64,000 bases of DNA. Origin: Taenia hydatigena. Lineage: Eukaryota; Platyhelminthes; Cestoda; Cyclophyllidea; Taeniidae. Below are positions 12,315 to 23,660 of the stretch, piece after piece. Below the pieces are notes generated by a model. That model saw only the letters and a list, made by a program, of their open reading frames with translations. It did not search any database and had not been told where the DNA came from. Location: assembly GCA_036345935.2 (NCBI GenBank), contig JADWOT020000006.1, positions 8,778,519 through 8,842,518 of the forward strand. The letters run 5' to 3'. The translations under genes were made by a program, and so were the position numbers. Within the stretch, counting starts at the first letter, position 1; each line of letters starts with the position of its first letter.

Positions 12315-15300
12315 ATGTCGATTGTGTCCCTCCTCGTAGGTCAGTGCGGGAATCAAGTTGGTTCGGAATTTTTTAAAATTGTTTTCAATGACAATTACGA
12401 TGATTGTAACGGAAGAGTGAGCCGTTCGAAGGATGAATTTGTAAATGAGTCAATGGAAACCTTTTTTAGTGTAAAAGGCGAAGGTATTTATGGTTTGACG
12501 CTGAGAAAGTGAATATCTGCTAGGTACAAAACCAGAGGCCAGATGTGTTCAGGTGGACATGGAGGAAAAAGTGATTCGGCAGATAAATAGAGAAGCAAAC
12601 CGTCACTATGGCTGGCGGTATTCTCAAAATTCATTCTTCGCGAAAAGGGGCTCAGGTAAACACACTGTCTTGTGTTTGGTTTTTAAATAAATGCATACTT
12701 CAAAAAGGAGCCTTTTTCAATTGTTTTATTTTTATTTTGTTGCCTGCACCCAATGACTTGGCTGAGTTGATTATGTTGTCGGGATTTTAGGCGTAATTTT
12801 CTGGGTGAACTTAGACTACTTGAACAGATTCGAAATTTTCCTCTTTTAGGTAACAATTGGGCTTTGGGTTACCTTCTGAACGGTCCGTTGTGCGTGGAAG
12901 TTGTTGACGATCTTTTGATGGCAGAATTTGAGAAATGCGATTCGGTTGATGGCCTTATAGCTACAATGAGTCTCGCTGGCGGCACTGGATCCGGGGTTGG
13001 TACCTATCTCCTTCGGTAGTCTCCTTTCCTTTTTCGTTGCTGCCTTGACTGAAAGCTTTTCCTCTCGGACTAAATGTTTTATATCACTGCTTTCTCAATG
13101 CTCTTGTCCAATGCTAGTAGACATTAGAAAACTTTTACTCCACAACAGTCTATTTGATGGCATCACTGTCTTTTGTTTTATTACTCTGTGATCTAGCAAT
13201 GTCCATGATGTTCTCGTACTGCGATATCTTTACTTAGCTTCCCCTACCGATAGTTCTAGCTTCCAAACCATCCTGTGGCACTATTTCAGGTCCTTTTATC
13301 AGAACGCTTTAATTATTTGCATGTTAGGTGCTTGTTTGGCTAAGTTTTAATGCATGTTATCAGCCTTCCAAATAATAACTATGCCGATTTTGGATGCTTT
13401 AATCTGTCAAATTTGCTAATTACGTGTTACTGGATGAGCTTTTTTCATGAATGTTTGGAATCAAGTAGTTGTCTTCCGGTCCCAAATTCATCTTGTAATG
13501 GTTTTTGCAAAGATAAACTGTGTTTCTTCCACTCAGTTAAAGTAGAATCAACTAGCAGACATCAGTTTTTAAGATCGCATCACAGTTAGCCCATTTTTAA
13601 ACAGTTAACTCGACCTTGCGATTCGCATTCGCTTTTAGTTGAATCCCTAATAAATGAACTAACGCTTGAAATGGGTGATGTGGTAGCCCGGTTATCCATA
13701 TTGGTCTTTATAAAATGCGAATACCTAGGCGCATGAGATTAGGTGGCTCAAGATTGGAGCCGAAGGGTAGAGACATCGATTGGGCTCTCTGGTGCACTGT
13801 TGAGGAATTTGTAGAAAATACTGAGTAATTTAGGCAAAGCGTAAGATGAGGCTTTAGTGATTGAGGCTAAGACGCGTTGCAGTCACCTAGGTGACGTGTG
13901 TCCAAAGGTGCCGGTGCTGGCGCAGCTGGTGTTGCCGTACCGACGGGGCGAAGTGGCAACGCAGGCCTACAACGCAGTATTAAGTTTAGGCCACCTGCTG
14001 TGCGCGAGCCCTGGCGAGGCGCCCTGTGGCTTCTTGCTCCACGAGAACGATCTCCTTCACCGCGCCTGCGCCAGTCGCCTCGTTTGCCACCGTCGTCGCC
14101 AAACTTATGGATTCGTCGGTCCTCTCGGCCAGGTGCCCCTTTCCGAGCTAAATCGTCTCATAGCACATCTTCTCGGTGGTGCACTTCAGGTCTCTCTACC
14201 TATCCTCCCATAATTTACTAAGCCTGCAGCTATGAGTAGGGTGTGGAGAGCATGTCATTATAGTAACTCCTTTGGGTGGGATAATTATACTTGTAGCTGG
14301 ACGATTCATGTTCCACTTTATACCTATTAACATCCCTTTTGGGAGATTTCGACCTCATAGTGTTGCTGCCAATGCACGAACCTTCTGAATTACCGAGTGG
14401 CTGAGAGATTTATTTGTTATTGCTGTCTTTGAAAAGAGTAGCAGTTTTATTTTACTTCTGTCTGCTTTGATGAGGTGTTATCGAATCCTTTGAAAGTTAT
14501 TCAAACCGCATTCTTCGATTTCCTTGTTCGAATTTGAATAGCCTTAATGACAATGGATAATTCGTAGCAATTTCAGAGTTTTTTTTACAAAAATGAGTCT
14601 ATAATGCAACGTTACTCTATCTTCGACATATGCACTTATTTGTTGAAGACCAACGTCAAAAGTATTGACCAATCCTATTTGTAATTGAAATAGAGGGGAA
14701 CGTTTACTTCCGACACTGCTATTTAATTCGCCTTTTGGGAAGGCTAATGGCGTAGAATACTTTGCTCACCCATAATGGTAAAATAAGGTGTAATCTTGCT
14801 GCCAGTTAGAACTGGTAAGCGTCTGAACACATTGCTTACATCTGGTTTTTCGTCTACACGCATTTAATGCTTATTAATTGTTTACACAGGGTTAGTTTGT
14901 AATGGTGCAGGGAGATTAGTTGATCGATTCAATGTTATACTTTTCTGCGATTCAGCCCTACACGGGGTCATCTCGCGGTTATACGCTGTGTCGTCGTCGT
15001 TTGTCTCGTCTTCTGTATGATTTAGCTGGTCCTGCGGACTATCGGCTCTACCGATTGCACTGCCTACCATATTACCCGAACAGTGAGGCTAGATACTTCG
15101 CCACTGAGACCTGGCCGCAGCTTTTGCGCTATGCCAGGCAACTCCTTCTCACTGGAGCTTGCCTCGAGGAGAGTACGTGACCGCTGCCTTTCTAGTTCTC
15201 TTTTCCTAGCATGCACCTTAGTCCTGCTTACTGATATGCTCATATTTCAAAATAGAGATGAACTGGTGTGTCTCGCTCGACAACATGCGTGGCCACCGTC

Positions 15301-15719
15301 GACAGCCACTGCTGGCTTGCGCAGGCGTGGCGCGCGGCATTGGAGCTGGTGAGGTACCGTGGTCGGAACTCACTGCGGGTCTTAATGTGGAGGGCATAAT
15401 GCGGCCCTGGCAGATCAACGCGTCGTCTCCAATGGGCGTGTGTACTCGAGCCTTCAACGGTCACCTCCGCGGTGTTGTCTTGGCAACCAGCGGTGGTGGA
15501 CTGGTCGTGGAAGATGACCACAATGGCGAGGTCTCGAGTACCGATGTCTGTGCTCCGCTCCGACTGGTCCGTTCTAGAGCTTGGCGTCTCTTTACCTCCT
15601 CTGCCTACCTCCATCAATACGCACAGTTCGGCATGGAGGATCCACGAACCTCTCTCCTTGACGCCTTCGCTGTGGTTGAACAGACTATCCATTTGTATTC
15701 ACAACTTACCATTTCCTAA
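12315..15719 (+). CDS. TUBD1: Delta-tubulin
   Basis: Tubulin-superfamily GTPase needed for stable triplet microtubules in centrioles and basal bodies. Seven exons close in phase: 12315-12483, 12524-12655, 12850-12999, 13639-13674, 13891-14189, 14956-15172, 15256-15719 (stop TAA), giving 488 residues against about 453 in human. The start MSIVSLLVGQCGNQVGSEFF carries the N-terminal nucleotide-binding loop. ARCVQVDMEEKVI and NNWALGY follow, then the tubulin signature in its delta form, SLAGGTGSGV. LPYRRGEVATQAYNAVLSL and LLHENDLLHRACA match delta-tubulin blocks better than alpha, beta or gamma. The C-terminal part has AYLHQYAQFGMEDPRTSLLD. Intron 1 is only 40 bases and exon 4 only 36. The junction of exons 6 and 7 is the least certain because that region is poorly conserved. 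Extra length falls near the exon 6-7 join. The gene stands alone, downstream of the TRIM. Confidence 0.93.
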
Positions 15720-18307
15720 CTAACTCGGCAGAATTGTGCCATTCATGTGCTCATTATTGTTTGGGACTTTTTTGAAGAACTTTGATAACGTTTATACTTC
15801 TTTTTCTTGAGCTATTGTGGGTGCCATTGAAGCGGTATAGTTGTGGTTGGAGGTACAAAGTAATTTTAGTCGACCAACCAGATATTTTAGTGTGCAGCGC
15901 TTAGGTCTTCTGGCAGGCGCATCTATTACTCCAGACATTGCCATCAAACCTTTCATTACCGTATTTCCGTGCGCAGAGAGTGTGACCTAACCTTTCGCAG
16001 TTGTTTCGATTTTCTTTTATCCTAATAATTGTGGTGCCGCTGAATGCGCCCAGTGCGACCAAAAGCGACGCCATTCCAACATTTATCCGGGCGATTAATG
16101 TGGTTACAGGAATACCCTTTGGGAAGTTAATGTGAAATCACACAAATTTTGGTGTGTGCAAGTTGAAGAGCGGTGTCGTTTTGGGATGATTCTTAATATT
16201 TCCAACATTATTTAGCCACAATTACTATTAATCACGCAAAATAGGTTTTGCATAAGTAAAATGCGCAGAATTCCTGAAAAAATAAGTGACGAAAGCAGCA
16301 TAGTTCTTTAGCCATAAAGATCCAAATGTAAAAGGAATAAACCATCTGAAGAACAGTTGTTTTGTGCTGTAAAAAACGCCATTGCTGATGGCAGAACCCA
16401 TAATCAGACAATGAAATTGTTGGTCTTGATAGAGAAATATCACTCCTTCTCGCCTAACTGCCAACGACCAAAAGGTCATTCCTTTTTGTGTTGTTCGCAC
16501 AGCCTCCGTGAATTTTTAATTGTGACGATTGGTTTTGACGATACGTTTTTTTCCCCATAGAACACCTTGCTATTAAATCAAATTTAGTTCAGCAGAATCA
16601 GAAATGTTAAGGGCGCTAAAGCCGGAAATTTAATTGCCACATATTTCCTGCCCATCTGGCTGATTCCTTGTTAGCATAAATACACGAGAATTCGGTAAGT
16701 CGCTAGATTTTCATCGCTTCAAAGTCAAGCAATTGCTAATCATGCAAATCGTTTTGCGCTTTGATGGACCGAAATTGTGCACTTCGTGCGCCCCACCCAC
16801 GCCTCTTCGGTTCTCATCAACAACCTCGAGCGGTTTAATTTCAAATGCGCAAGCGTCTAACAGAAGAGCCTTTGAGTGAAAGTGGCATTGAACACGTGTA
16901 GGCGTCTTTGTGGGAGATGTTACTTTAAACGCTCATTGTGGTTTGGGAGCCAAGCGACCGTGATGCTGTTTTTCTTTGCGCAGGTGTACTAATAGCATTT
17001 GCACCGAAGTTGTTATGGTAAATACATTTGATTTGCTTTTTTGCACATTTTGAAAATGAAAAGGATATGGTAACCATAGAAAATATGCATGGTATCCCCT
17101 ATTCATTTGCTGCGCATGGAATGAAGTGGCAGACAATTCTACACAAATCTGTACTTATTTACTTGTGCTATCTTTTGCATAAAGCCAGTAACTACTGGTT
17201 TGGCTCTCCCCAGTTTTCATTGGTCAGAGCGTTGAACGCAAAAAGACATTTTCAGGCCAACGCACGAGCGTAAGATTGCAGAGGGCCTGAAACTGCCATG
17301 CAATCGTTAACCAGTTAAACCTGTCCTACCGTCCCTTAAGCGCACGAGACTACTTTAACGCGTGGTAAGAGCGCCGATACTACTAGTTTGGAGAGCCTGC
17401 TGCGCATGTGACCGCACTGACATCTGTGCAGGTGGTGCGAGTGGAGTGAAGTGCAATGCGGTGAGCGCTCCATAGTCATCGAGTTAGCCTGCTTGAACAG
17501 TGTAATCCTCCTTCCTCTACCATATTTTCCTGAATTTTTCCAAATGCGAACTTGTTAGGCCTGTCTGTTCAACGCGCACAACTTTATATTTCTGTTCTCT
17601 CCATTAACTCAACGCTTTTAGAGCCACTAATTTTCTCAACCGAAACAATATACAGATGACAAACTGTTTTCACCATTATCTGCTTGTAGGAAAGCTATCG
17701 ACATGCAAACAACATGATACCGTCAATCCGAAGATACCGCAACCGCGTACCACGAAGAAGGCCTAAGTAGCTACGCTTATGGGACGATTATTCTTTATTA
17801 ATTTCAATTCGGCACTAAAGCGGTAAGAATTACTCTACGTTAGGTGTCTACAATCATATGAAGTGTGTGACCTACGCTGGGATACTTTCGTAACAATTGT
17901 TTGGGCTTTGGTTAGTTATTGCGACTTCATCTGTGGTGGCAGGTGCAGTTTTGCTAATTGCTCCCAACCTAACATATTGAGTTCTCAGTCACTCGTTTGC
18001 GAATGTGAGTAAATCTTCAAAGCATTCCACTCGATCTCGACTATTATAATTATTTCTTGGAAATGATCTACTGTCTTCATTCTCAGTCAAAGTAGGCGTA
18101 ACTCGAGGTCGCATTTCAAATGCTGAATAAGTGTGGCGAATCCAGACTGATAGTAGCTCCAATTTGCTTCAATTAGAAGTACCCATGTGGCTGCTTAAAT
18201 GAATACATGATTTAAGGTATTCGGTGGGAACTTTTGGATTGGTGCAAGATTCCGCACAAACAAATCAAACATGATTTATTGAGGCAAAAAGTTTCACAAA
18301 CTTCTTG
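15720..18307. other. Intergenic stretch, nothing recognised
   Basis: About 2.6 kb between the TUBD1 stop and the end of the unrecognised minus-strand gene. Only short shadow frames are present. I saw no splice-linked coding blocks, repeats of the LTR families, or RNA genes. Confidence 0.5.
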
Positions 18308-21300
18308 AGGTCATCGAATTGACAGAGGTATGCTTCTACGCCGTAGTCCACTACTGTTGGCGACTTTGTTCGCGTGAATAGGAATACCCGAAGGGAGTTT
18401 GGGTGATCGCTGGCCATTGGCAGGAAGAAAATCACGAGTGAGTCGACTGATGGAGGGCGAGGATGCAGGTGCTGAGGGAGTATGAGGGGACGCAGATTTA
18501 CCATCCACTTGAATGGCAGGATGGCTCACTTTGATTGCGAAGCCGGTTCGAGCGATCAGAGGTCTGGTGGGTGCCCTAATCGTCTCCATCGGAGTGGCTG
18601 TTGGCATCAATCGCGGTGGCTTCAACCTACCAAAGTCATTTCGAATAGGGAGCAGTTGATTCAGATATCTATGCCTCTGAGGGACAGGCTTCGGTGGGAC
18701 AAGGAATGATGGGCGGTGTATGACATCGGGGCTTGGAGTGGTGAGGCTGCAACAACTGGCCGCACGATTCAGAATAGGCTCCTCGGTAGTATCATCGTCT
18801 TCATTGTCAGAAACATCGAATACGAGTTGATAAGAGGCAGCGCGATGGAGATTTGTGAGGGAGAAGGAGGAGATGGTGGTAGCCTTTAGGTCGGATGCTG
18901 CAGAAGGCTGGTGGTCTGGCTCAACGTGCTCGCTGCTACTGCTGAGCTCAGGGGAGTGTTCGGAGGGGGAGAAGAGAGGCTTAGTCAAATCGAGGTCGGC
19001 CTCAATATCGGGCGTCCGTACAAGGCACTCGATGACAGTGGCCTCTTCAAGGCTCAGTGGGGTGGGGATCCTACTGGTTTCGAATAATGAAGACTGGGAA
19101 TTGAGGGAGCGACGAGTGGACTTCTCCACAGCAACTGCGTCGCCATAGAGCATTCGTCCAATTCGACAGTCACCTTCTATCACTATGCTCTGAATCCAGC
19201 CCACTGGTATCATGTGCTCCGAGAGTGAGAGACACAGACCATTTAGATAGACCTATTAAACACCATGAAGAGGTCACAGTATGTGCCATTCTTTGCCTGA
19301 TTAAAGTGAATCATCTAATTTCGCTGGTTACGTTAGAAACACATTTATTCTGAGTGCAAACACCAGCTTTCCTTTTTACGTGAGAATTATCGTTGCGTGC
19401 TTACTTTTTAGCTCATTTCAGGAAACCGTCAAAATTTTAAAATTATCATACAAGGCGCAACGAACTATTACAACACAGCCAAAGTTGCCGCAATCTGAAG
19501 GTAACTTCTTTTTCATATGAATGTCATTGCATCAATTTTTCGCAATAAGGGTGGCTAATTTATCCCAACTTATGCTATATTAGCACAACAACCTCTATGG
19601 ACATGCGCTACTATTGGTTTTAAGGGAGAATATGTACACACATGCATGCAACTAGAATCACTAGGAGGTTGTGCTAGATGTTTCTCACCATGAAACGAAT
19701 CCCTCACTTCTTGCAATTCTTAAAGAATGCCCTGGAGAAGTGGAAGTGGGGTTTCAGTATGCTGTTTAAGGCCCAAACTTTGTTCAGTCATTTATCATGG
19801 AAATATTAAAAGTGAGATGCTTTGATGCAGTGGCAAAATACAATCTGATTCCACTTTCACCTTTTGGACTAGCGTTTGTGACTTTATAATTGTTTGTTTT
19901 TAAAATTTGGAGAAGGCACTTACTGTACTATCAATTGTTTCATTGGGCTAAGCAAAAAGTTAAAGGTGCCGTGTTCGAAACGTGAAGGCAAGGGTCGGAG
20001 ACGACGTGTAGTCACGGGGACATCGACTTCAGTTATGTTTTGAGGTCTTTAGTGACTTAAGTGATTTGGCGGATGCTTTGTGTACCCAAGTGCAAATTGA
20101 ATGTGAATTGCGTCTAGGATGATCTACTCGCACTGTGTGAGACCAAGCGGACGGTGAAGCATATAACTTTAAGTGGTATAAATAATTAGAAAAAAAGACT
20201 TTCTTCCCTTTAGCTCCACCATTCAATGCGTCCGCCTGTCTTTTGCTTGTAAGTGGTAGGTTCAGAAATTCATACGTTCATGGCACACTCGGTGTACCCA
20301 CGTTAGTTGCGCAGAGCCAGGTGTGGATTTACACTAGAAGTTCGTAAGATAGTCGTAGACTAACTTAACAGGCGGGCTCGGTTGTCACCACTATGCGCCC
20401 CACGAGTAACGTGCCGGTGGTTTCCCAAATCGTTGACAACACCTCCAAGCCTCCTTGTGAAAAGTGGACGTTTCTGTCGGGATGCAGGCGACGACGTCGA
20501 TTTTAGATGGCAAGCAAAATTTATTGTTCTTTTACACTGCATCGCTTGCTCCATTCATTTGTGAGTGGTACAGCTCCAAGGTAATTGTAATGCCTTTCTA
20601 ACTAGGTGATTCCCGCTAAGCATCACGGCAAATATTGTCATTAATGCAAATTACTTTTCATCAATCTATTTGACGTAGTGATACCACGTCATTGCGCCCA
20701 CAACATCCTGAGGCCTTACACATCCACGAGATTGGGAATGCATTCGCTAAAACAATGCATATGGCTATGGAAATATGATAGCAAGAGCCTCTTCAAACAA
20801 GTAATGCATAAAGAGGAAAACGAGCCAAAAGCGAAACAAACTATCCGCCACTAAACTCTTTCCGAAGAAGAAAATGAAGCATTGATTGCGTTTTGGACTA
20901 TGTTGACGTTGGGAGAGGTAGTGGTAAGAAACGACTCTTTGCTAAATTAATACGTTATGCTATGGCTTCATTGCAAAGGACATTGCTAATGTAAAGCATA
21001 TGACTAGAAGAAATCAAAGGGGAGTGCGCCCTACAACGTAGTTTTGGTTTATTGCTAGACAAATACGAATTTCGCCTACTGGTTCTAGGTGGTCTACCTC
21101 AAAAAAGTCCTTTTTGACGCAAATTTTGCAGGTGAAGAGTTCGCCAGTGCGGAAACCATTTCTGGCCGCATTGAAGCCTGAAGCGTTAGAGCTTGTCTCG
21201 GGGGTGGAGCCGCAAACTTCCCACTCGCCGCTAGTGTCTAGTGTTACCTCTAGGGGCGTTGTCTCGCTTACAGGCACCTGCAGCGACGACTCTGGCGTCT

Positions 21301-23612
21301 GTGGGGACGGCGACGCAGACAGTGGGAGATCGGGATCGAAAACTTTGAAGTCCGATACCAATTTTAAAACAAACCTAAACACAGAGAAAACAAAAAGTGA
21401 CCCTACACGTTGCTTTTTTTCAATGGTGGTTAGCTCTGTTCTATGCATACTTTATGCCCAAATTTTCTGGGTGTTGAAATTGATGCTGAATTGACGTTCA
21501 CTGTAAACTTTGAGTGTGACAATGGCTGAATTTTGCTACATTTCGAAGTGAGAACCGTGGTTTCGTTAAAATACTTGGTGGATGCTTCGGTGCAGTCATT
21601 TTTTTGGCTTGTGTTAAGACGTCGTATGTATGGCGGCATCTCAAATCACAATGTCAAATTCATGAAATATTGGAATGTGTATGTAAGTATCAAAGCGTGA
21701 CTTCTTCCCTGAGTCATTGTCTTGCGCTTACGATGATAAGCGCAAAACCAGGCGACCCTGCCAACACCATAATTATAACGATAACTAAGAGTGGGCGTTA
21801 TCAAGTGCCGTTGTACCAACTAAGCTGTCGATGCAAGTCATTAAGAGGTGGATTAATTGTCTAAGCAAAGCTCTTTGGAAGATGCAATAAATCTAGTTAA
21901 AGTAAATTTGTACCATGGACAAAAGTTTTTTTGGAACCGTCAGTAACATCAAAGTAAGAGCAATTACAGTTAGCGCATAACTTCACTTATTATCTTGACA
22001 CCAAGTGTAATTTGTGTCAGTCTGCATTCTTATTGTCCCTACTGCCCAGGGCTTGTTGAGGGAGTGTTGACGGGTTTGATACATGTTCCATCTATTAATT
22101 ACAATTTAAGCGGTACGGTAAGTCGTCATTCTAAACTGTCGCACTAAATTGCAAATCAGTCGGATAGGAAACTTCATTAAAAATTGCATTGCTTGAAACT
22201 TTTACTCACAGGGACTACTCGAGGGCTTTGTGGGGTAGGAGTGATCGCTTTCGGAGTTCAGCTGATGTGACGCACAACTCAGCTCAAATTTGGGTAGTGC
22301 GACATGAAGGCATAAAAATAGGAATTTTCACATCACAAGAAAACGAGTCTCCAAGACTTACTTAATGAACTGGAAAAGGCATTTCCACATTACTGGACGC
22401 TAACAATGGTTGAAACACACTAATATTAATCACATGCGATCAAAATAAAATTATGCTTATGCAATAAACTAATGTTGGCGCACAATGAACCCCTGTCTCT
22501 TTAACTTCCAAAAATTTGGGGCATTTTGCAGTACAGGGAAACACAAAACAGAAATAAGTTGGCCATTAGTTAATTTAGCCGAATAAGGAGGATCATATGT
22601 ATGCATGGGTCGAAATACCTTGTTCTTCCAACTTCACCAATGACAGCTATGCTGTGGCCCACGTCAAGAGGAGCAGGAAACTTGAAGGTAATTCCCATTT
22701 TCCGGCGTGAGTAAAACGCTTTTGGCTAAAGCGAAGATTGAATGACGTAGGATATGTCTCCGGTTAATGAGTCACACAGTGTCTCATTAACTGTCGCCGC
22801 GCCAGCGACATGGATCACCGATGATTGTGCTTTTACAGAGGCAGGGCTAGTCGTGGCTGTGCCGGAGTCACCAATCAGACCGCCCGACCTCAACAGCCAA
22901 TGGGAATGCAGAAATTGATGGCACAGCTTTGCAGGGGTGCCACTGTATGCCACTTGATGAAGACCACTTACTGCACATATTGGATGCAAGCGTGAAAAGG
23001 TCCTATGGTAAACACTTTCCCTCCCCTACACAGCCAACCACTTTTACGGTAAGTTACATCTATCCGATTTCACAAGTTGTGTGCAACCTCAACGCATGAT
23101 TGATTAGAGAAGCAAATGGAATGGGCACTTCACTGGGAGACCTTGAAGCCTAGCCTAGTGGGTGACATCAGGCGGACGGCCAGCAGCTGTCATTTCTCAA
23201 AGGCACCGTTGACTGACTAAGCTATTCAGTCGCCATGGCAGAGACCTAATCGCGCGGCCAATTCGCGAATAGGCAGATCGTGGAACAAAAAATCACCGAG
23301 TTTAAATGCATTTAAGAACCACTACACAAAGCTAAACTGGGACCTACCCTGACCATACAGGTATGAAATCACCCTAACTAAGGGATCCGGCCATTCCGGT
23401 GAATTCTCACTGCCATTTATTGATAATCACAATTTACCCGTCGTGGTCAGAAGATCGCACCTAACAACCTGATATAGCAAGCACGAGAGTAAAGGAGCTG
23501 CATGAAGACCGTCACACGTAAAGAGATTCCCTTGAATGTATTCAAAGTAGTCAATCAGACCTGTATGGAGGTAGAGTGCATTTTGAAACAGCACAGCTTT
23601 CAAACAGTGCAT
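18308..23612 (-). CDS. Unrecognised multi-exon protein, serine/proline-rich C-terminus
   Basis: I do not recognise the family. Coding blocks on the minus strand: 23612-23469 (starts ATG, 48 codons, ends LLSCLLYQ before a GT); a block near 23000-22745 (KLCHQFLHSHWLLRSGG); a block near 22725-22600 (KFPAPLDVGHSIAVIGEVG); a short one near 22285-22214; one ending at 21038 (about 300 bases, with GELFTCKICVKKDFFEVDH and EIRICLAINQNY); and a terminal exon 19252-18311 whose start, VYLNGLCLSLS, joins the previous exon in phase 0. The terminal exon (about 313 codons) continues with MIPVGWIQSIVIEG and then a long low-complexity Ser/Pro/Thr-rich tail with an acidic run (DNEDDDTTEE). Phases between the first three blocks do not all close, so an exon is missing or a border is wrong. 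The 1.8-kb intron 19253-21037 holds nothing recognisable. No membrane segment is evident. Confidence 0.45.
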
Positions 23613-23660
23613 GATGAGGGTGTAAGTACATGAGGAAAAACATAAATAGATAGCAAGTCA

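Noticed and set aside
15240..15692. Minus-strand 150-codon open frame
   Set aside because: It is antisense to the last TUBD1 exon, where the plus reading is clearly tubulin.
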